A stretch of 64,000 bases of DNA. Origin: Brachycybe producta. Taxonomy: Eukaryota > Arthropoda > Diplopoda > Playtdesmida > Andrognathidae. Positions 44,255 to 54,291 of the stretch are shown here, in pieces. The stretch is from NCBI GenBank assembly GCA_036925085.1, contig JAUPFP010000001.1, forward strand, positions 10,481,754-10,545,753, in the 5' to 3' direction. Position 1 is the first letter of the stretch. Each line of letters starts with the position of its first letter. The notes below the pieces were generated by a model. That model was not told where the DNA came from, ran no database searches, and was given only the letters and a program-made list of their open reading frames with translations. Position numbers and translations under genes: made by a program.

Positions 44255-45466
44255 ATGGAAGAAGACAAAATGGCTTCCAATGATGGAGAAGTCGGTAACT
44301 CCAATGGTGGTGCAGAAGGTAACGCAAATACGAATCTTAACATGCATCACACAGGGTTAATACCATATTTTTCTGGGGATGAAAAAGGACCATCCGCCAA
44401 AGAGTTTTTTGAGCAAATAGAAGGTGTAGCTAATTTAGCAAGATGGACAGAAGAGTTCCAGATCATTCTGATAAAATCCAAGTGCAGAGGTCCTGCTGCG
44501 GAATTTTTCAGAGATCATCCAAGCATTAGACAGATAAACTCAATTGAAGAGTTAAAAGCGTTGATGATACAAAGATTCGAGCCAATCGAACCTAAGTTGG
44601 TATCAATGCAGAAGTTTTTAGAAGAAAAACAGAGCAACACGGAAAGCGCTATTGAGTATATTTCCAGAGTAAAGACCAGAGGAAGAGCCTTCACCGAGGA
44701 AAATCCCAGTGCCGACCAGATAGCAGTCAGAGATGGGATGATACAAAATCAAATCATCAAAGGATTGCATCCAAGAATAAAAAGATTTGTACTTTCACGG
44801 AATCCTGCTGATTTGAACGAAACAATCAGAATCATTCTAGCGGAAGAAGAAAATGAGAAGTTGGTTCATGCGAAATATGGAATAAATGTGCTAGAGACGA
44901 TTACTGAAGAAAAGGAGATGCTGAAGAAATTTGAAGAGAAATTAAAGCAATTGGATGCTCAGAGAACAAAAGACATTGCAGTATTGGACCAGAAGTTTCA
45001 AGAAAAAATAAAGGCTCAAGAGAATGCCAAGAAAGAGGAAGGAAGTAATCAAAGGATGGATAAACGAAATGTTGAATGTTTCAGATGTCACAAGAGAGGA
45101 CATTATGCTAATGAGTGTTGGTCAAAACCAACAATTCCACAGCAATGGAGAAATCCGAGTTACCCACAACCAAATTGGAATCAGCCACAAGCTTTTCAGC
45201 CTAATGGTAGAGCTCCTAATTTTGGAAATACACAGAGAAATGTGCAGATTGAAAGGCAGAGAGGCCAAGGATGTTATAATTGTGGGAAGATGGGTCATTA
45301 TGCAAAGGATTGTAGAATGAAACAAGTCCAAAGACAAAGTGAACCCATAGTATGTTTTAAATGTGGAAAGCAAGGTCATTTTGCAAATGTTTGTAGATTA
45401 GGAGCAAGACAGAACCCAGGGAATCAGGTTCGAAGAAATCAAGCAAATGGTAGGACGGAAAACTAG
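44255..45466 (+). CDS. gag: Gag of env-bearing element (403 aa)
   Basis: Capsid-type region at residues ~35-215 (FLEEKQSNTESAIEYISRVK, IIKGLHPRIKRFVL), a coiled-coil Glu/Lys stretch, then three CCHC zinc knuckles near residues 275, 340 and 368 (CFRCHKRGHYANEC, CYNCGKMGHYAKDC, CFKCGKQGHFANVC). Three knuckles is more than the usual one or two of Ty3/gypsy Gag. Pol is in the -1 frame, open from 45454, so the 13-bp Gag/pol overlap must contain the shift site. The overlap ends GGAAAACTAG, which is not a perfect slippery heptamer. Confidence 0.9.
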   Translation: MEEDKMASNDGEVGNSNGGAEGNANTNLNMHHTGLIPYFSGDEKGPSAKEFFEQIEGVANLARWTEEFQIILIKSKCRGPAAEFFRDHPSIRQINSIEELKALMIQRFEPIEPKLVSMQKFLEEKQSNTESAIEYISRVKTRGRAFTEENPSADQIAVRDGMIQNQIIKGLHPRIKRFVLSRNPADLNETIRIILAEEENEKLVHAKYGINVLETITEEKEMLKKFEEKLKQLDAQRTKDIAVLDQKFQEKIKAQENAKKEEGSNQRMDKRNVECFRCHKRGHYANECWSKPTIPQQWRNPSYPQPNWNQPQAFQPNGRAPNFGNTQRNVQIERQRGQGCYNCGKMGHYAKDCRMKQVQRQSEPIVCFKCGKQGHFANVCRLGARQNPGNQVRRNQANGRTEN

Positions 45467-48400
45467 AAACTCCTTCAAAGAATAGAACGCGTCAATGGGG
45501 GAGAATGTATGAAAACCGCGTCACATTAAACATTCTGAATGACACAACATGTCCTATCTTTTTAGCTCAGTCGAAAAACAATCTGATAAAGATTCTATAT
45601 GACACAGGAGCAGGAATATCGATAATTTCCAAATCCTTATTTGAAAAGATAAAAGGACGGAAATCACGAGATATAAAGCCTATCACTGATCAAGCTAAGG
45701 TTATAATTACCACAGCGAATGGTACACCGTTTCGTACAAAGGGATTATATGAAATACCCGTACGTATTACAGCAGAGAAAGTGGAAAAGGTTCCTTTATA
45801 CGTGAGTGCAGAAGATTTGCCAAAGAAATATCAGATGATTTTCGGCATAGATGTGATAAAGCAGTTAGGATTAACATATGAACCCTTGCTTGATGTAATT
45901 GGTTATAATGGGATGAAAATTAAGACAAGAAGTTTAGAGAAAAATGAAATGATTAATATGTTGCAGAAAAAGGGAGATAAAGAATGGATATTAGAAGTAG
46001 TAAGTAAAACGGAGACAGAGAATCAGAATCAATTAAGAAAATTTTTGGAGAAAAATGATGATATATTTGCATGTTCACTTAAAGAACTGAAACCGACACC
46101 TGTTGTTGAACAAGAAATCCACATGGTGGATCAAGTTCCAGTTTTTATACGACCATACAAGTTGCCACAGAAATCAGAAGTAGTTATGAAAGAGAAAATT
46201 GATGAGTTATTAGATGCAGGAATAATTAGACCATCGTTAAGTCCTTACTCAGCACCGTGCATGCTTATAGGAAAACCAGATGGGAGTCAAAGATTAGTTG
46301 TTGATTATCGAGCATTGAATTTAAAGGTTGTTAGTGATAAATATCCATTACCAGAGCTTTTAGGAGTAAGTAATCAATTAGGAGAAGCTGTTTATTTTTC
46401 TACTTTAGACATGGCAAGTGGTTTTTACCAGATTCCCATAACAGAAGAAGATAAAGCAAAAACAGGTTTTAGTACACCTTTTGGACACTATGAATTCAAC
46501 AGATGTCCAATGGGACTAAAAACATCTCCAAGTGTATATCAGAGACTTATGGATAATGTATTAGGTGATTTGAAAGGGAAAATTTGTTTTGTTTACATGG
46601 ATGATATTATTGTATACAGTAAAACTATAGAGGAACATTATGAAAGGTTAAATTTAGTGTTTGAGCGACTTAGAAATGCAAACTTAAAAGCAAAACCAAC
46701 AAAATGTTTGTTCCTACAGAAGGAAATAAACTATCTAGGACATACATTTACACAAGGGAAATTCCAACCAGGTGGAAAGAAAGTAGAAGCAGTAGAAAAT
46801 TTTCCGAGACCAACAAGTGTCAAGAAAATACAAAGTTTTGTGGGATTAGTAAACTTTTATAGAAAATTTATTCCAAATTGTGCAAGTTTAGCAGGTCCAT
46901 TAACAAAGTTGTTAAGTAAAGATACTCCATTTCTTTGGACAAAAGACTGTGAAGAATCTTTTCAGAAGTTAAAAGGATGTTTGATTACATATCCAGTTTT
47001 GATAATGCCAAATTTTGAAAGACCATTCTATTTGACTACTGATGCAAGTAATGAAGCAATCGGGGCAATCCTCGAACAAAAGATTGACGGTCAATTACAC
47101 CCAATATCTTATGCGAGTAGGAAGCTCACCAAATCAGAACAAAATTATTCTACGACATGGAAAGAGGCATTAGCATGTGTTTATGGTGTAAATTATTTTC
47201 GATATTACTTGATGGGAAGAAAGTTTACTCTTATCACAGATCATCAACCGTTAAAATACTTGATGACTATGAAAAAAGATAAAGCTATGTTAACTAGATG
47301 GGCATTACAGTTACAACAATATGATTTTGAGGTTTTATATAGAAAAGGTAAAGAGAATACTAATGCAGATGCTTTGAGTCGAAATCCTGTAGAAAGCAAA
47401 GAATTAAATGTGTTAAATGAACAAGAAACTTGGGAAGAACATGAGGTTGCTAAAGATCAAGAAAATTGCGAAGAATTGAAATCTTTCATGGAATGTTTAT
47501 ATGGTTGTCCAGTAGATAAAAAGGTAAAAGAAAAAGTTGATAAGTTGGGTTTAGAATTAAATACAAAAGGTTGGTTAGTAAAAAGATCCGAAAATAAATT
47601 AAGAACTGTAGTCCCTTTGAGTAAAAGAAATTATGTGTTGAAAATGTGTCATGATAATATTACAGCAGGTCATTTTGGTATTGAAAAAACAACAAGCAAA
47701 GTTGCAGACAGATTTTATTGGGAAACTTTAAAGAAAGATGTGAAACAATATTGTGAAGCTTGTGTATAGTGTAATCAGAAAAAGATTCCACATGGGAAAA
47801 GTCCATTATGTAAGTTCCCAGCACCATCCAAACCATTTGAAAGAATTGGAATGGATATACTAGGTCCTTTACCTACTACACAGAATGGAAATAAATACAT
47901 TGTAGTTATTTGTGATTATCTAACAAGATACCCAGAAGCATTTGCTATTCCAGATCAGAAAGCTGAAACCATTGCAAATTTGTTAGTAAGAGAAATTATT
48001 TCACGGTATGGTAGTCCCCAGACTCTAATAACAGACAGAGGTGCAAACTTTATGTCTGAACTTATGAAAAGTCTGTGTGAGACATTCGGAATTAAAAAGA
48101 TTTTTACGTCAGCATATCACCCGCAAACAGATGGTTTAGTTGAGAGATTCAACAGGACACTAACAACAATGTTATCACATTATGTTGATAGTTCACAAAG
48201 AAATTGGGATGAGGAACTTCCATTAGTATTGATGGCATATCGTAGTGCGATGCATTCAAGCACTAAGGAGACACCTTATTTTTTATTGTTTGGACAGGAT
48301 ATGAATTTACCATTTGATTTAATAGGAGATGAACCTCAGCCAGTGTACAACACTGAAGACTATGGAAAGGTAGTGGCAAATAGGATGCAGAAGATACATG

Positions 48401-49317
48401 ATATAGCAAAAGAGAGTTTAGAAAAATCAGCAGAAAATCAAATTAGATATCAAGGAAAGAAAAGAAAAAATAAAGGAATACAAGTAGGTGAAAAAGTATA
48501 TTTGAATGTACCACAAGTAGCACAAGGTAAAACGAAAAAATTAGCGAAGTTGAACAAAGGTCCTTATCGAGTCATTAGACAAACGTCACCTGTTAATTTT
48601 GAGATAAAGCACATGTATAGACACAAAGATGTACAAATAGTTCATGAAGAGAGATTAAGAGTAGTAAAAGGAAAAAATCCATGGGAAAAGATTGAGGACT
48701 GTACAGAAAAGGTGAAAGAACCTAAAGAACAAAGCAGAAAAGGCAAAAGGCCTAGTGAATCGAGTAATTCAAGTTCAGATGAAGATGATGAAGACAATGC
48801 AGATAAAATTGATTATTGTTGTGAAAAGGTACCTACAGTAAATACTAAGACACCTAAGGGAATTATTCGGAACACAGAAGCCGTACCCAGTACTAGTGGT
48901 TATAATTTACGAAGTAAAGGTTCCATACAGTTTGCTACGCCATTACCAGTAAGAACAAGAAGAATTACACCTAGGACAGAAGTATTACCTAGACTACCAG
49001 ATCCACCTAGAGTTGAACCAGGCGAATCTGAAGATGAAGGAGATTTGAGTTTAGCAAGGTTACGTAAAAAGTTGCAAGAGATATTGAATAAAGGAAATTC
49101 TAGGGATACCCAAGAGGAAGATAGACATCCTCCAAGTATTTCGGAATCCCAAGAAATTAGTGCATCAGAAGAAGAAATTCAGAGTGAACAGGATTCTATA
49201 GTTGAAGAAGATACTAGAAAAACTGGTCAAGAAGAGCCAGAAGATAATGTAGCAGGACAATTGTTAGACAAGATGTTTAAATTAGTAAGTGTGATAGAAA
49301 GAATGAGTAAGAAATAA
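45454..49317 (+). CDS. pol: Pol of env-bearing element, with one in-frame TAG
   Basis: Numbered from the ATG at 45505. Aspartic protease with DTGAG at 33-37; reverse transcriptase with YMDD at 364-367; RNase H starting TTDASNEAIGAIL near 512; integrase zinc finger (H, H, then C-x-x-C) near 723-756; integrase core with D784, D844 and E880 (D-59-D-35-E); then a long acidic, serine-rich tail to 49317. A TAG at 47767-47769 (codon 755) falls inside the last CxxC of the integrase zinc finger and divides the ORF; both sides remain in one frame and otherwise intact. All catalytic residues are present. Domain order (integrase last) places it with Ty3/gypsy (Metaviridae). Confidence 0.93.
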
Positions 49318-49549
49318 TTCGGTTAAGGTAGTCATTGAAAGGAAAATGATGAAAAAGTTATGATAAATAATAGAGATTTTGAGAAAAAATGTTTGAGTTT
49401 AGATTAGCGGACAAAGTATTGATATTGTTAATGAATTGTTAGACAACATGACATTGAGTTAGCTTATCTATATTTAACGACTAATGAGTAAAAATGAATG
49501 GTTTATTGAATTAATGAAGATAAAAAGATGACAGAGAAATAAGAATAAT

Positions 49550-49792
49550 TAAAGCATTAATGTTAGACGACGGACTGTCTGGAATAATGAAAGAAGAAAA
49601 TTAGGAATTATTAAAGCATTAATGTTGGACAATGGACTGTCCGGAATTAAGAGAAATAGAAATAAGAGTGATTAAAGCATTAGTGTTGGACGACGGACTG
49701 TCCGGAAATAAGTAAAAGAAAATAAGAATAATTAAAACATTAATGTTGGACGACGGACTGTCCGGAATTATGAAAAGGAAAATTAAGAATGA
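49550..49792 (+). repeat. Four ~60-bp repeats between pol and env
   Basis: Units near 49551, 49611, 49671 and 49731 contain ATTAAAGCATTAATGTTGGAC followed by GGACTGTCCGG. The GGAC..GTCC arms could give each RNA unit a small hairpin. Upstream of the env splice acceptor; role unknown. Confidence 0.8.
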
Positions 49793-50197
49793 TTGAAACA
49801 GTAATGATAAAAAAATAGTGAGTGTTGAGAAAATAAGTATATTTTGAAAAGAGAGTATAGAAATAAAATTGAATCAAAGAAGTTCTCATTAAAGATCTAA
49901 GCTAGGAAAATAATTGTTGTAAAGCAACAAAGGCTAGTAAAGATTGACAGATTATGCTAAAGAAGAATTTAATAGAAATAGTAGAAGCTTAGGGGGCAGG
50001 AGACCCACTACTAATGAATATAGGAAGAAGAGATTAATGAAATTGAAATATTGTTTGTAGGAATTGAGATTTTGTTTTAAAGAGTTTGAAATTGTTGTTT
50101 AAAGATGTTGAGGAAATTGATTAACTATTTGTTATAAGTGTATAATGATTTGGTTTTAGGAGATGAGAAGTTTGTTTATTTCAGATAAAAGGAAGAA

Positions 50198-52891
50198 ATG
50201 GCGTTCGATAAGATGATTGGAATTTTGCTGTTGTGGACGATAGCAGTCACGGGACAGGAATATTACGACATCGAAATTTGTAATTGGAAGAAAGGTGAAA
50301 AGGTTTGCAAAGAAGCGGTTATAAACAGTCCGGAACCGTATTCGGATAAAATGTGCCCGCAAAATGGTTGCAGAGAATGTATGGTTAAATGGGTTACAAA
50401 ATTAATAAGTAAAGAGGGAAAAAGCGAATCAGCTGTAGAATTTCAAGTTAAGCAAACAGAAGAAACAAATGGTAACAGTGAAATGTATAAGTGCCAAAAT
50501 AGAGGAATGCCATGTAGTTGTGCTAAAAATGATACTTGTTCAGGAACAGAACAATATTGCAAAAGCACAAGAAAATGCGCAAGTAAGAAGACAGAATGTC
50601 ATTGCGAAATAGTTCGAGCAAATACAAGATTAATACATGTGAACAAAAAGGGTATTGAATCAGAAGGATTTGAAATAATATCTTATAGAGAATGTTACTT
50701 CAACACATCTGAGTTAAAATATGGAAGGAAAAGAAAACGTATTGGGCGAAATTTATTGGGAATGGATACGTTCAAAATTGAGGAAGGGGTAAACTTCATC
50801 AAATTTAATGATCCCGTCATAACAGTAAGTGCAGAAGGCACAGTTATAATTAGAAAAGACGGAGTAGAAAGAAGTTTACATGTGGGAAAAAAGAAACAGG
50901 TTATTATAAATCCTGAATTTGGTATGGAATCTGGTACCCTTCATATCATCTTCATTTCCACAGAAGGTCATATGATGGAAGGAAAGTTCCATATTGAAGG
51001 TAAAGATATATGTCACAGATTAAAATGTGTTTTATGTTATGAGTTTGTCTATAATATTCAATGTATGCCAACATATCTAACATATGCTATAATCATATTA
51101 TTGATGTTAATGACTAGTATTGTTGTTTTATATATCAAAGCAGTGTTGAAATCATTATGGAATTTATTATCTTGGTTTATTATGTGTTCATTGTTTATAT
51201 ATCGTATTGGTAAAAAGTGTTTAAAGGTATCTATGGTTATTGGTGTCGCTAGTGGTCGATCCGTAAAAAATAAAGTCAAAAAGGTTAAAGATAAGTATGA
51301 TGATTTGGAAACAGGTACTTTATCAAGAAATAGTATCCTGAGTCCAACAGTCATTACTATAATAATTTTGATAGGATTTTTATTAAGTTTGGTTTCAAGT
51401 GCACAAGCGAAATGCACAGAACATAAAATGATAAAATCACAAATTACTGAATGTCAAGAAACGAATCAGGGACAAAAATGTTCCCTAGCCACATCAATAC
51501 AGGTAACTTTAACCAATTTAGAGTATACTGCATGTTTATGGCTAACTGATCATCAAGAAAACTATGTTGCAAGTGTTGAAATAAGATTTGAAAGTGTAAA
51601 TTGTGAATGGCGAACGGAAAGATTATACTATACATTTCCAACCGAGCTATTCACTTTAAATCAAATTGCATGTCCTCAAAATAAGTATTGTGGATGGGGA
51701 GATCATTGTCACCCAGATTACAAATTTGAATTGTTAACTAAAGAAGCTTTAGATTGGCCAGGAGTAACAGATTGTTTTCCAGGTGATTCTGGAACTTCAT
51801 GTTTTATTGCCAGTAGACAACCATGTCATCATTTCCGATGGTATTTGAAACCTGATTATAAAAATGTATTTGAAGTAAGAAAAATTTCTAGTATGAAGTG
51901 TCACCCTAAAATAATATTGACTATTAAGAATAATGATACTGAGACAAAATATGCAATCCGGTCGGCAAAAGAAGTGCCCGATCAAATATATGTTGAAGTA
52001 GTTGGAGTTTTTGATCAAGCAACTGATATTATTTCCAAGCATTTGATAATCAAACATGGGAATGGGTCAGAAGCTTATTTAGATACAGCTGCAGAATTCT
52101 CAAGACCCTATAGAGGCCAAATTGGGGATGTACAAGCTGGTGAAGCCATATCAAAGGATTTTTTATTTGATAAAAGAATGGTAGAATGTAGTTTCTTTGA
52201 GTCACGAATGACTTGTACGAAACAACAATCATATCTAGAATTAATGATGCAAAGTAAAAGGAATCTAATACCTATGGCATTAACGAATCATAAAGTGTTT
52301 GTTGACAAAGAAGGCCGATTGAAATCTTCTTTAATTGTATCTAGCCCAGCAGTAGTACATTTAATAGTAGAAAACTATCAGGTCATATTAAGTACAGTTC
52401 GAGTGTGTCCCCGTATATTAAGAATAGTAGCTCATCAGGGGTGTTATTCTTGCTCAATATTAGCAGTAGTGCAAATTGAAGCAATTAGCACATGTTTTCC
52501 AGGAACAGTAACAATTACCTTTGAAGACATACCTATGAGTACCAGAGCTCTCACTCTCACTACTAGTGCCAAAATATATGATATACAGATACAGATTAGT
52601 AAAAAATGTATTTCCGATAAAGTGTGTTTACAATCGCGAGTTGGAGTGTCGTGCGAGAAATTTGAAGGATGCTTCGAAGAACCACAGTTGAATCTTCAAA
52701 GAACTTTCGATGCTCGTGTTACATCTGTTGGAGGATATTCTCCAGGCGACGAATTTACGTTCTCATCAATCTTTCCAAACTTTTTGGGAAGCTTGGGATC
52801 TATGTTCTACGCTCCGTTCATGATCGGACTAAGTATATTAGGATCATGTTTTGTGTTTTCATGTGTGCTCAGCATGATGCGAATGAGATAA
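50198..52891 (+). CDS. env: Envelope-like Gn/Gc glycoprotein, phlebovirus-like (897 aa)
   Basis: The ATG is preceded by acceptor-like tracts (TTTGGTTTTAG at 50160, TTTATTTCAG at 50184), fitting a spliced env mRNA. Residues 1-20 are a signal peptide. A cysteine-rich ectodomain with an RKRKR basic patch (~177-181) follows, then a membrane segment at ~294-315 and a second at ~319-335. Next come a cytosolic loop and a hydrophobic segment (383-404, ending SSAQA) that looks like an internal signal peptide before a second cysteine-rich ectodomain. The latter has the cysteine spacing of phlebovirus Gc, a class II fusion protein, around residues 492-550 (CGWGDHC, PGVTDC, CHHFRW). A C-terminal membrane anchor lies at ~866-893. 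The two-subunit layout differs from gypsy-type env. The ORF is intact. Confidence 0.78.
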   Translation: MAFDKMIGILLLWTIAVTGQEYYDIEICNWKKGEKVCKEAVINSPEPYSDKMCPQNGCRECMVKWVTKLISKEGKSESAVEFQVKQTEETNGNSEMYKCQNRGMPCSCAKNDTCSGTEQYCKSTRKCASKKTECHCEIVRANTRLIHVNKKGIESEGFEIISYRECYFNTSELKYGRKRKRIGRNLLGMDTFKIEEGVNFIKFNDPVITVSAEGTVIIRKDGVERSLHVGKKKQVIINPEFGMESGTLHIIFISTEGHMMEGKFHIEGKDICHRLKCVLCYEFVYNIQCMPTYLTYAIIILLMLMTSIVVLYIKAVLKSLWNLLSWFIMCSLFIYRIGKKCLKVSMVIGVASGRSVKNKVKKVKDKYDDLETGTLSRNSILSPTVITIIILIGFLLSLVSSAQAKCTEHKMIKSQITECQETNQGQKCSLATSIQVTLTNLEYTACLWLTDHQENYVASVEIRFESVNCEWRTERLYYTFPTELFTLNQIACPQNKYCGWGDHCHPDYKFELLTKEALDWPGVTDCFPGDSGTSCFIASRQPCHHFRWYLKPDYKNVFEVRKISSMKCHPKIILTIKNNDTETKYAIRSAKEVPDQIYVEVVGVFDQATDIISKHLIIKHGNGSEAYLDTAAEFSRPYRGQIGDVQAGEAISKDFLFDKRMVECSFFESRMTCTKQQSYLELMMQSKRNLIPMALTNHKVFVDKEGRLKSSLIVSSPAVVHLIVENYQVILSTVRVCPRILRIVAHQGCYSCSILAVVQIEAISTCFPGTVTITFEDIPMSTRALTLTTSAKIYDIQIQISKKCISDKVCLQSRVGVSCEKFEGCFEEPQLNLQRTFDARVTSVGGYSPGDEFTFSSIFPNFLGSLGSMFYAPFMIGLSILGSCFVFSCVLSMMRMR

Positions 52892-53444
52892 CTGTACTCA
52901 TCTTTCACTATGAAACAACAGTGAAAGGGAGAAGACTATTTTCTCAATATTGCATCTATAATATACATCGAGAAGAATTATCTACAACAACGATACTGTA
53001 GAAGTTGTGACATTTTACCAGGTGATAAAATCTGTGAAAATGTACCAAAAAAGACTTCTAAAACAGTTTAAAGAAAGACATCAAAGAAAAGATCAGCCCA
53101 TGACATCACACAAAAAGATGAACATGGATGATTTCTAAACATCATAAAGGTTGGAAAGAAGGAAAAAATTCAAGACATCAGAGATGAAAAGAATCAAGAC
53201 ATCAATGAAGAGAGAATTCAAGACTTCTGAGAATAATTAAGAGAAGACAGCAGATGGACAGCGTGGAAGACCACATGAATCCATATGATTAAAGGCATCA
53301 CGAAGATATGAAGATGACCAAGTGTGATGGCACGAAAGACTGAATTTCTGAACTTATTTGTGAGTAGAGACTTAATGGAAATAGTGTGTTTTTAGATGTG
53401 AAATTTAAGGTGTTATTAGGTTAGATTTGATGGTTAGGATGTAA

Positions 53445-53680
53445 CATTTTTGAGAGTGAAGAGTGAAGGGAAAACATAGAATAATTTGAAAATAGAATTG
53501 GTACAGTAGAAAAATGAAGAAATTAATGTCCAATGAAGAGTGAAGGGAAAACATAGAATAATTTGAAAATAGAATTGGTACAGTAGAAAAATGAAGAAAT
53601 TAATGTCCAATGAAGAGTGAAGAGAAAACAGAATAATTTGAAAATAGAATTGGTACAGTAAAGAAACAAAGATGAAATTG
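53445..53680 (+). repeat. Three ~77-bp tandem repeats after env
   Basis: Units start GAAGAGTGAAGGGAAAACAT near 53457, 53534 and 53611; the third has a small deletion. Each contains AGAATTGGTACAGTA. Confidence 0.85.
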
Positions 53681-53764
53681 ATGTCGAAGGAAACAAGAAA
53701 ATATGTGAACTTTATATATAGAACATAGAATGATGTTGCTTATAAACTAGTATTATATTAGTAG

Positions 53765-54028
53765 TATCCTGATTATCTAACAAAAACAGGGCTTATTTTA
53801 ATATTACTTATATATTATTGGAGATATCCTGTCGACTATATAATTGTATCGACTGTGTATCCGGTCGACCATATAACCAAGCAGAAATTATGCTAATACC
53901 TATGTAACGGTTGGCTAATGAAGTAGTATCCTGTTGACAAAGCAAAAGTAAAGTGAAGAGAAAATAGGAAACATGATGTAAAAGGGTATATCCTGTCGAC
54001 AAAATAATGGAAGATAATCCTGTCGGCT
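53765..54028 (+). promoter_or_regulatory. Cluster of primer-binding-site-complementary motifs
   Basis: ATCCTGTCGACT occurs at 53826-53837, with close variants at 53859-53870 (ATCCGGTCGACC), 53928-53938 (ATCCTGTTGAC), 53990-54000 (ATCCTGTCGAC) and 54017-54028 (ATCCTGTCGGCT), plus a weaker one at 53765. This is the reverse complement of the element's own primer-binding site (39413-39430), i.e. it mimics the 3' end of the tRNA primer. It could allow pairing between the 3' and 5' ends of the genomic RNA. Confidence 0.7.
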
Positions 54029-54279
54029 AAAGGAATACTAAACAAAAAACAGCAATGATGACAGAATCATATTGGTGAGACGTAAAGTCTTAATGATCCA
54101 ATGAAAATTGATTCGGAAGAAATTCCCTTGCATAAAATATCACAAAGATGATAGCAAGAAAATCTGAGCTGACTTAGAAATCATACAAGATATGATTATA
54201 CACACTTAATAAACATAAAGTTAATTAAAGGGATTGAAAGGGATTTTGTATTGACATTGATAAAGAGAAGTAACATTTT

Positions 54280-54291
54280 AGGGGGTAGGGA
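54280..54291 (+). promoter_or_regulatory. Polypurine tract of env-bearing element
   Basis: AGGGGGTAGGGA lies immediately upstream of the 3' LTR, the usual site of plus-strand priming. Confidence 0.8.

Noticed and set aside
45458..45466. GGAAAAC before the Gag stop of the env element as a canonical -1 slippery site
   Set aside because: The position and frame fit a -1 shift, but the first three bases are not identical, so the heptamer is not canonical; left as unresolved.
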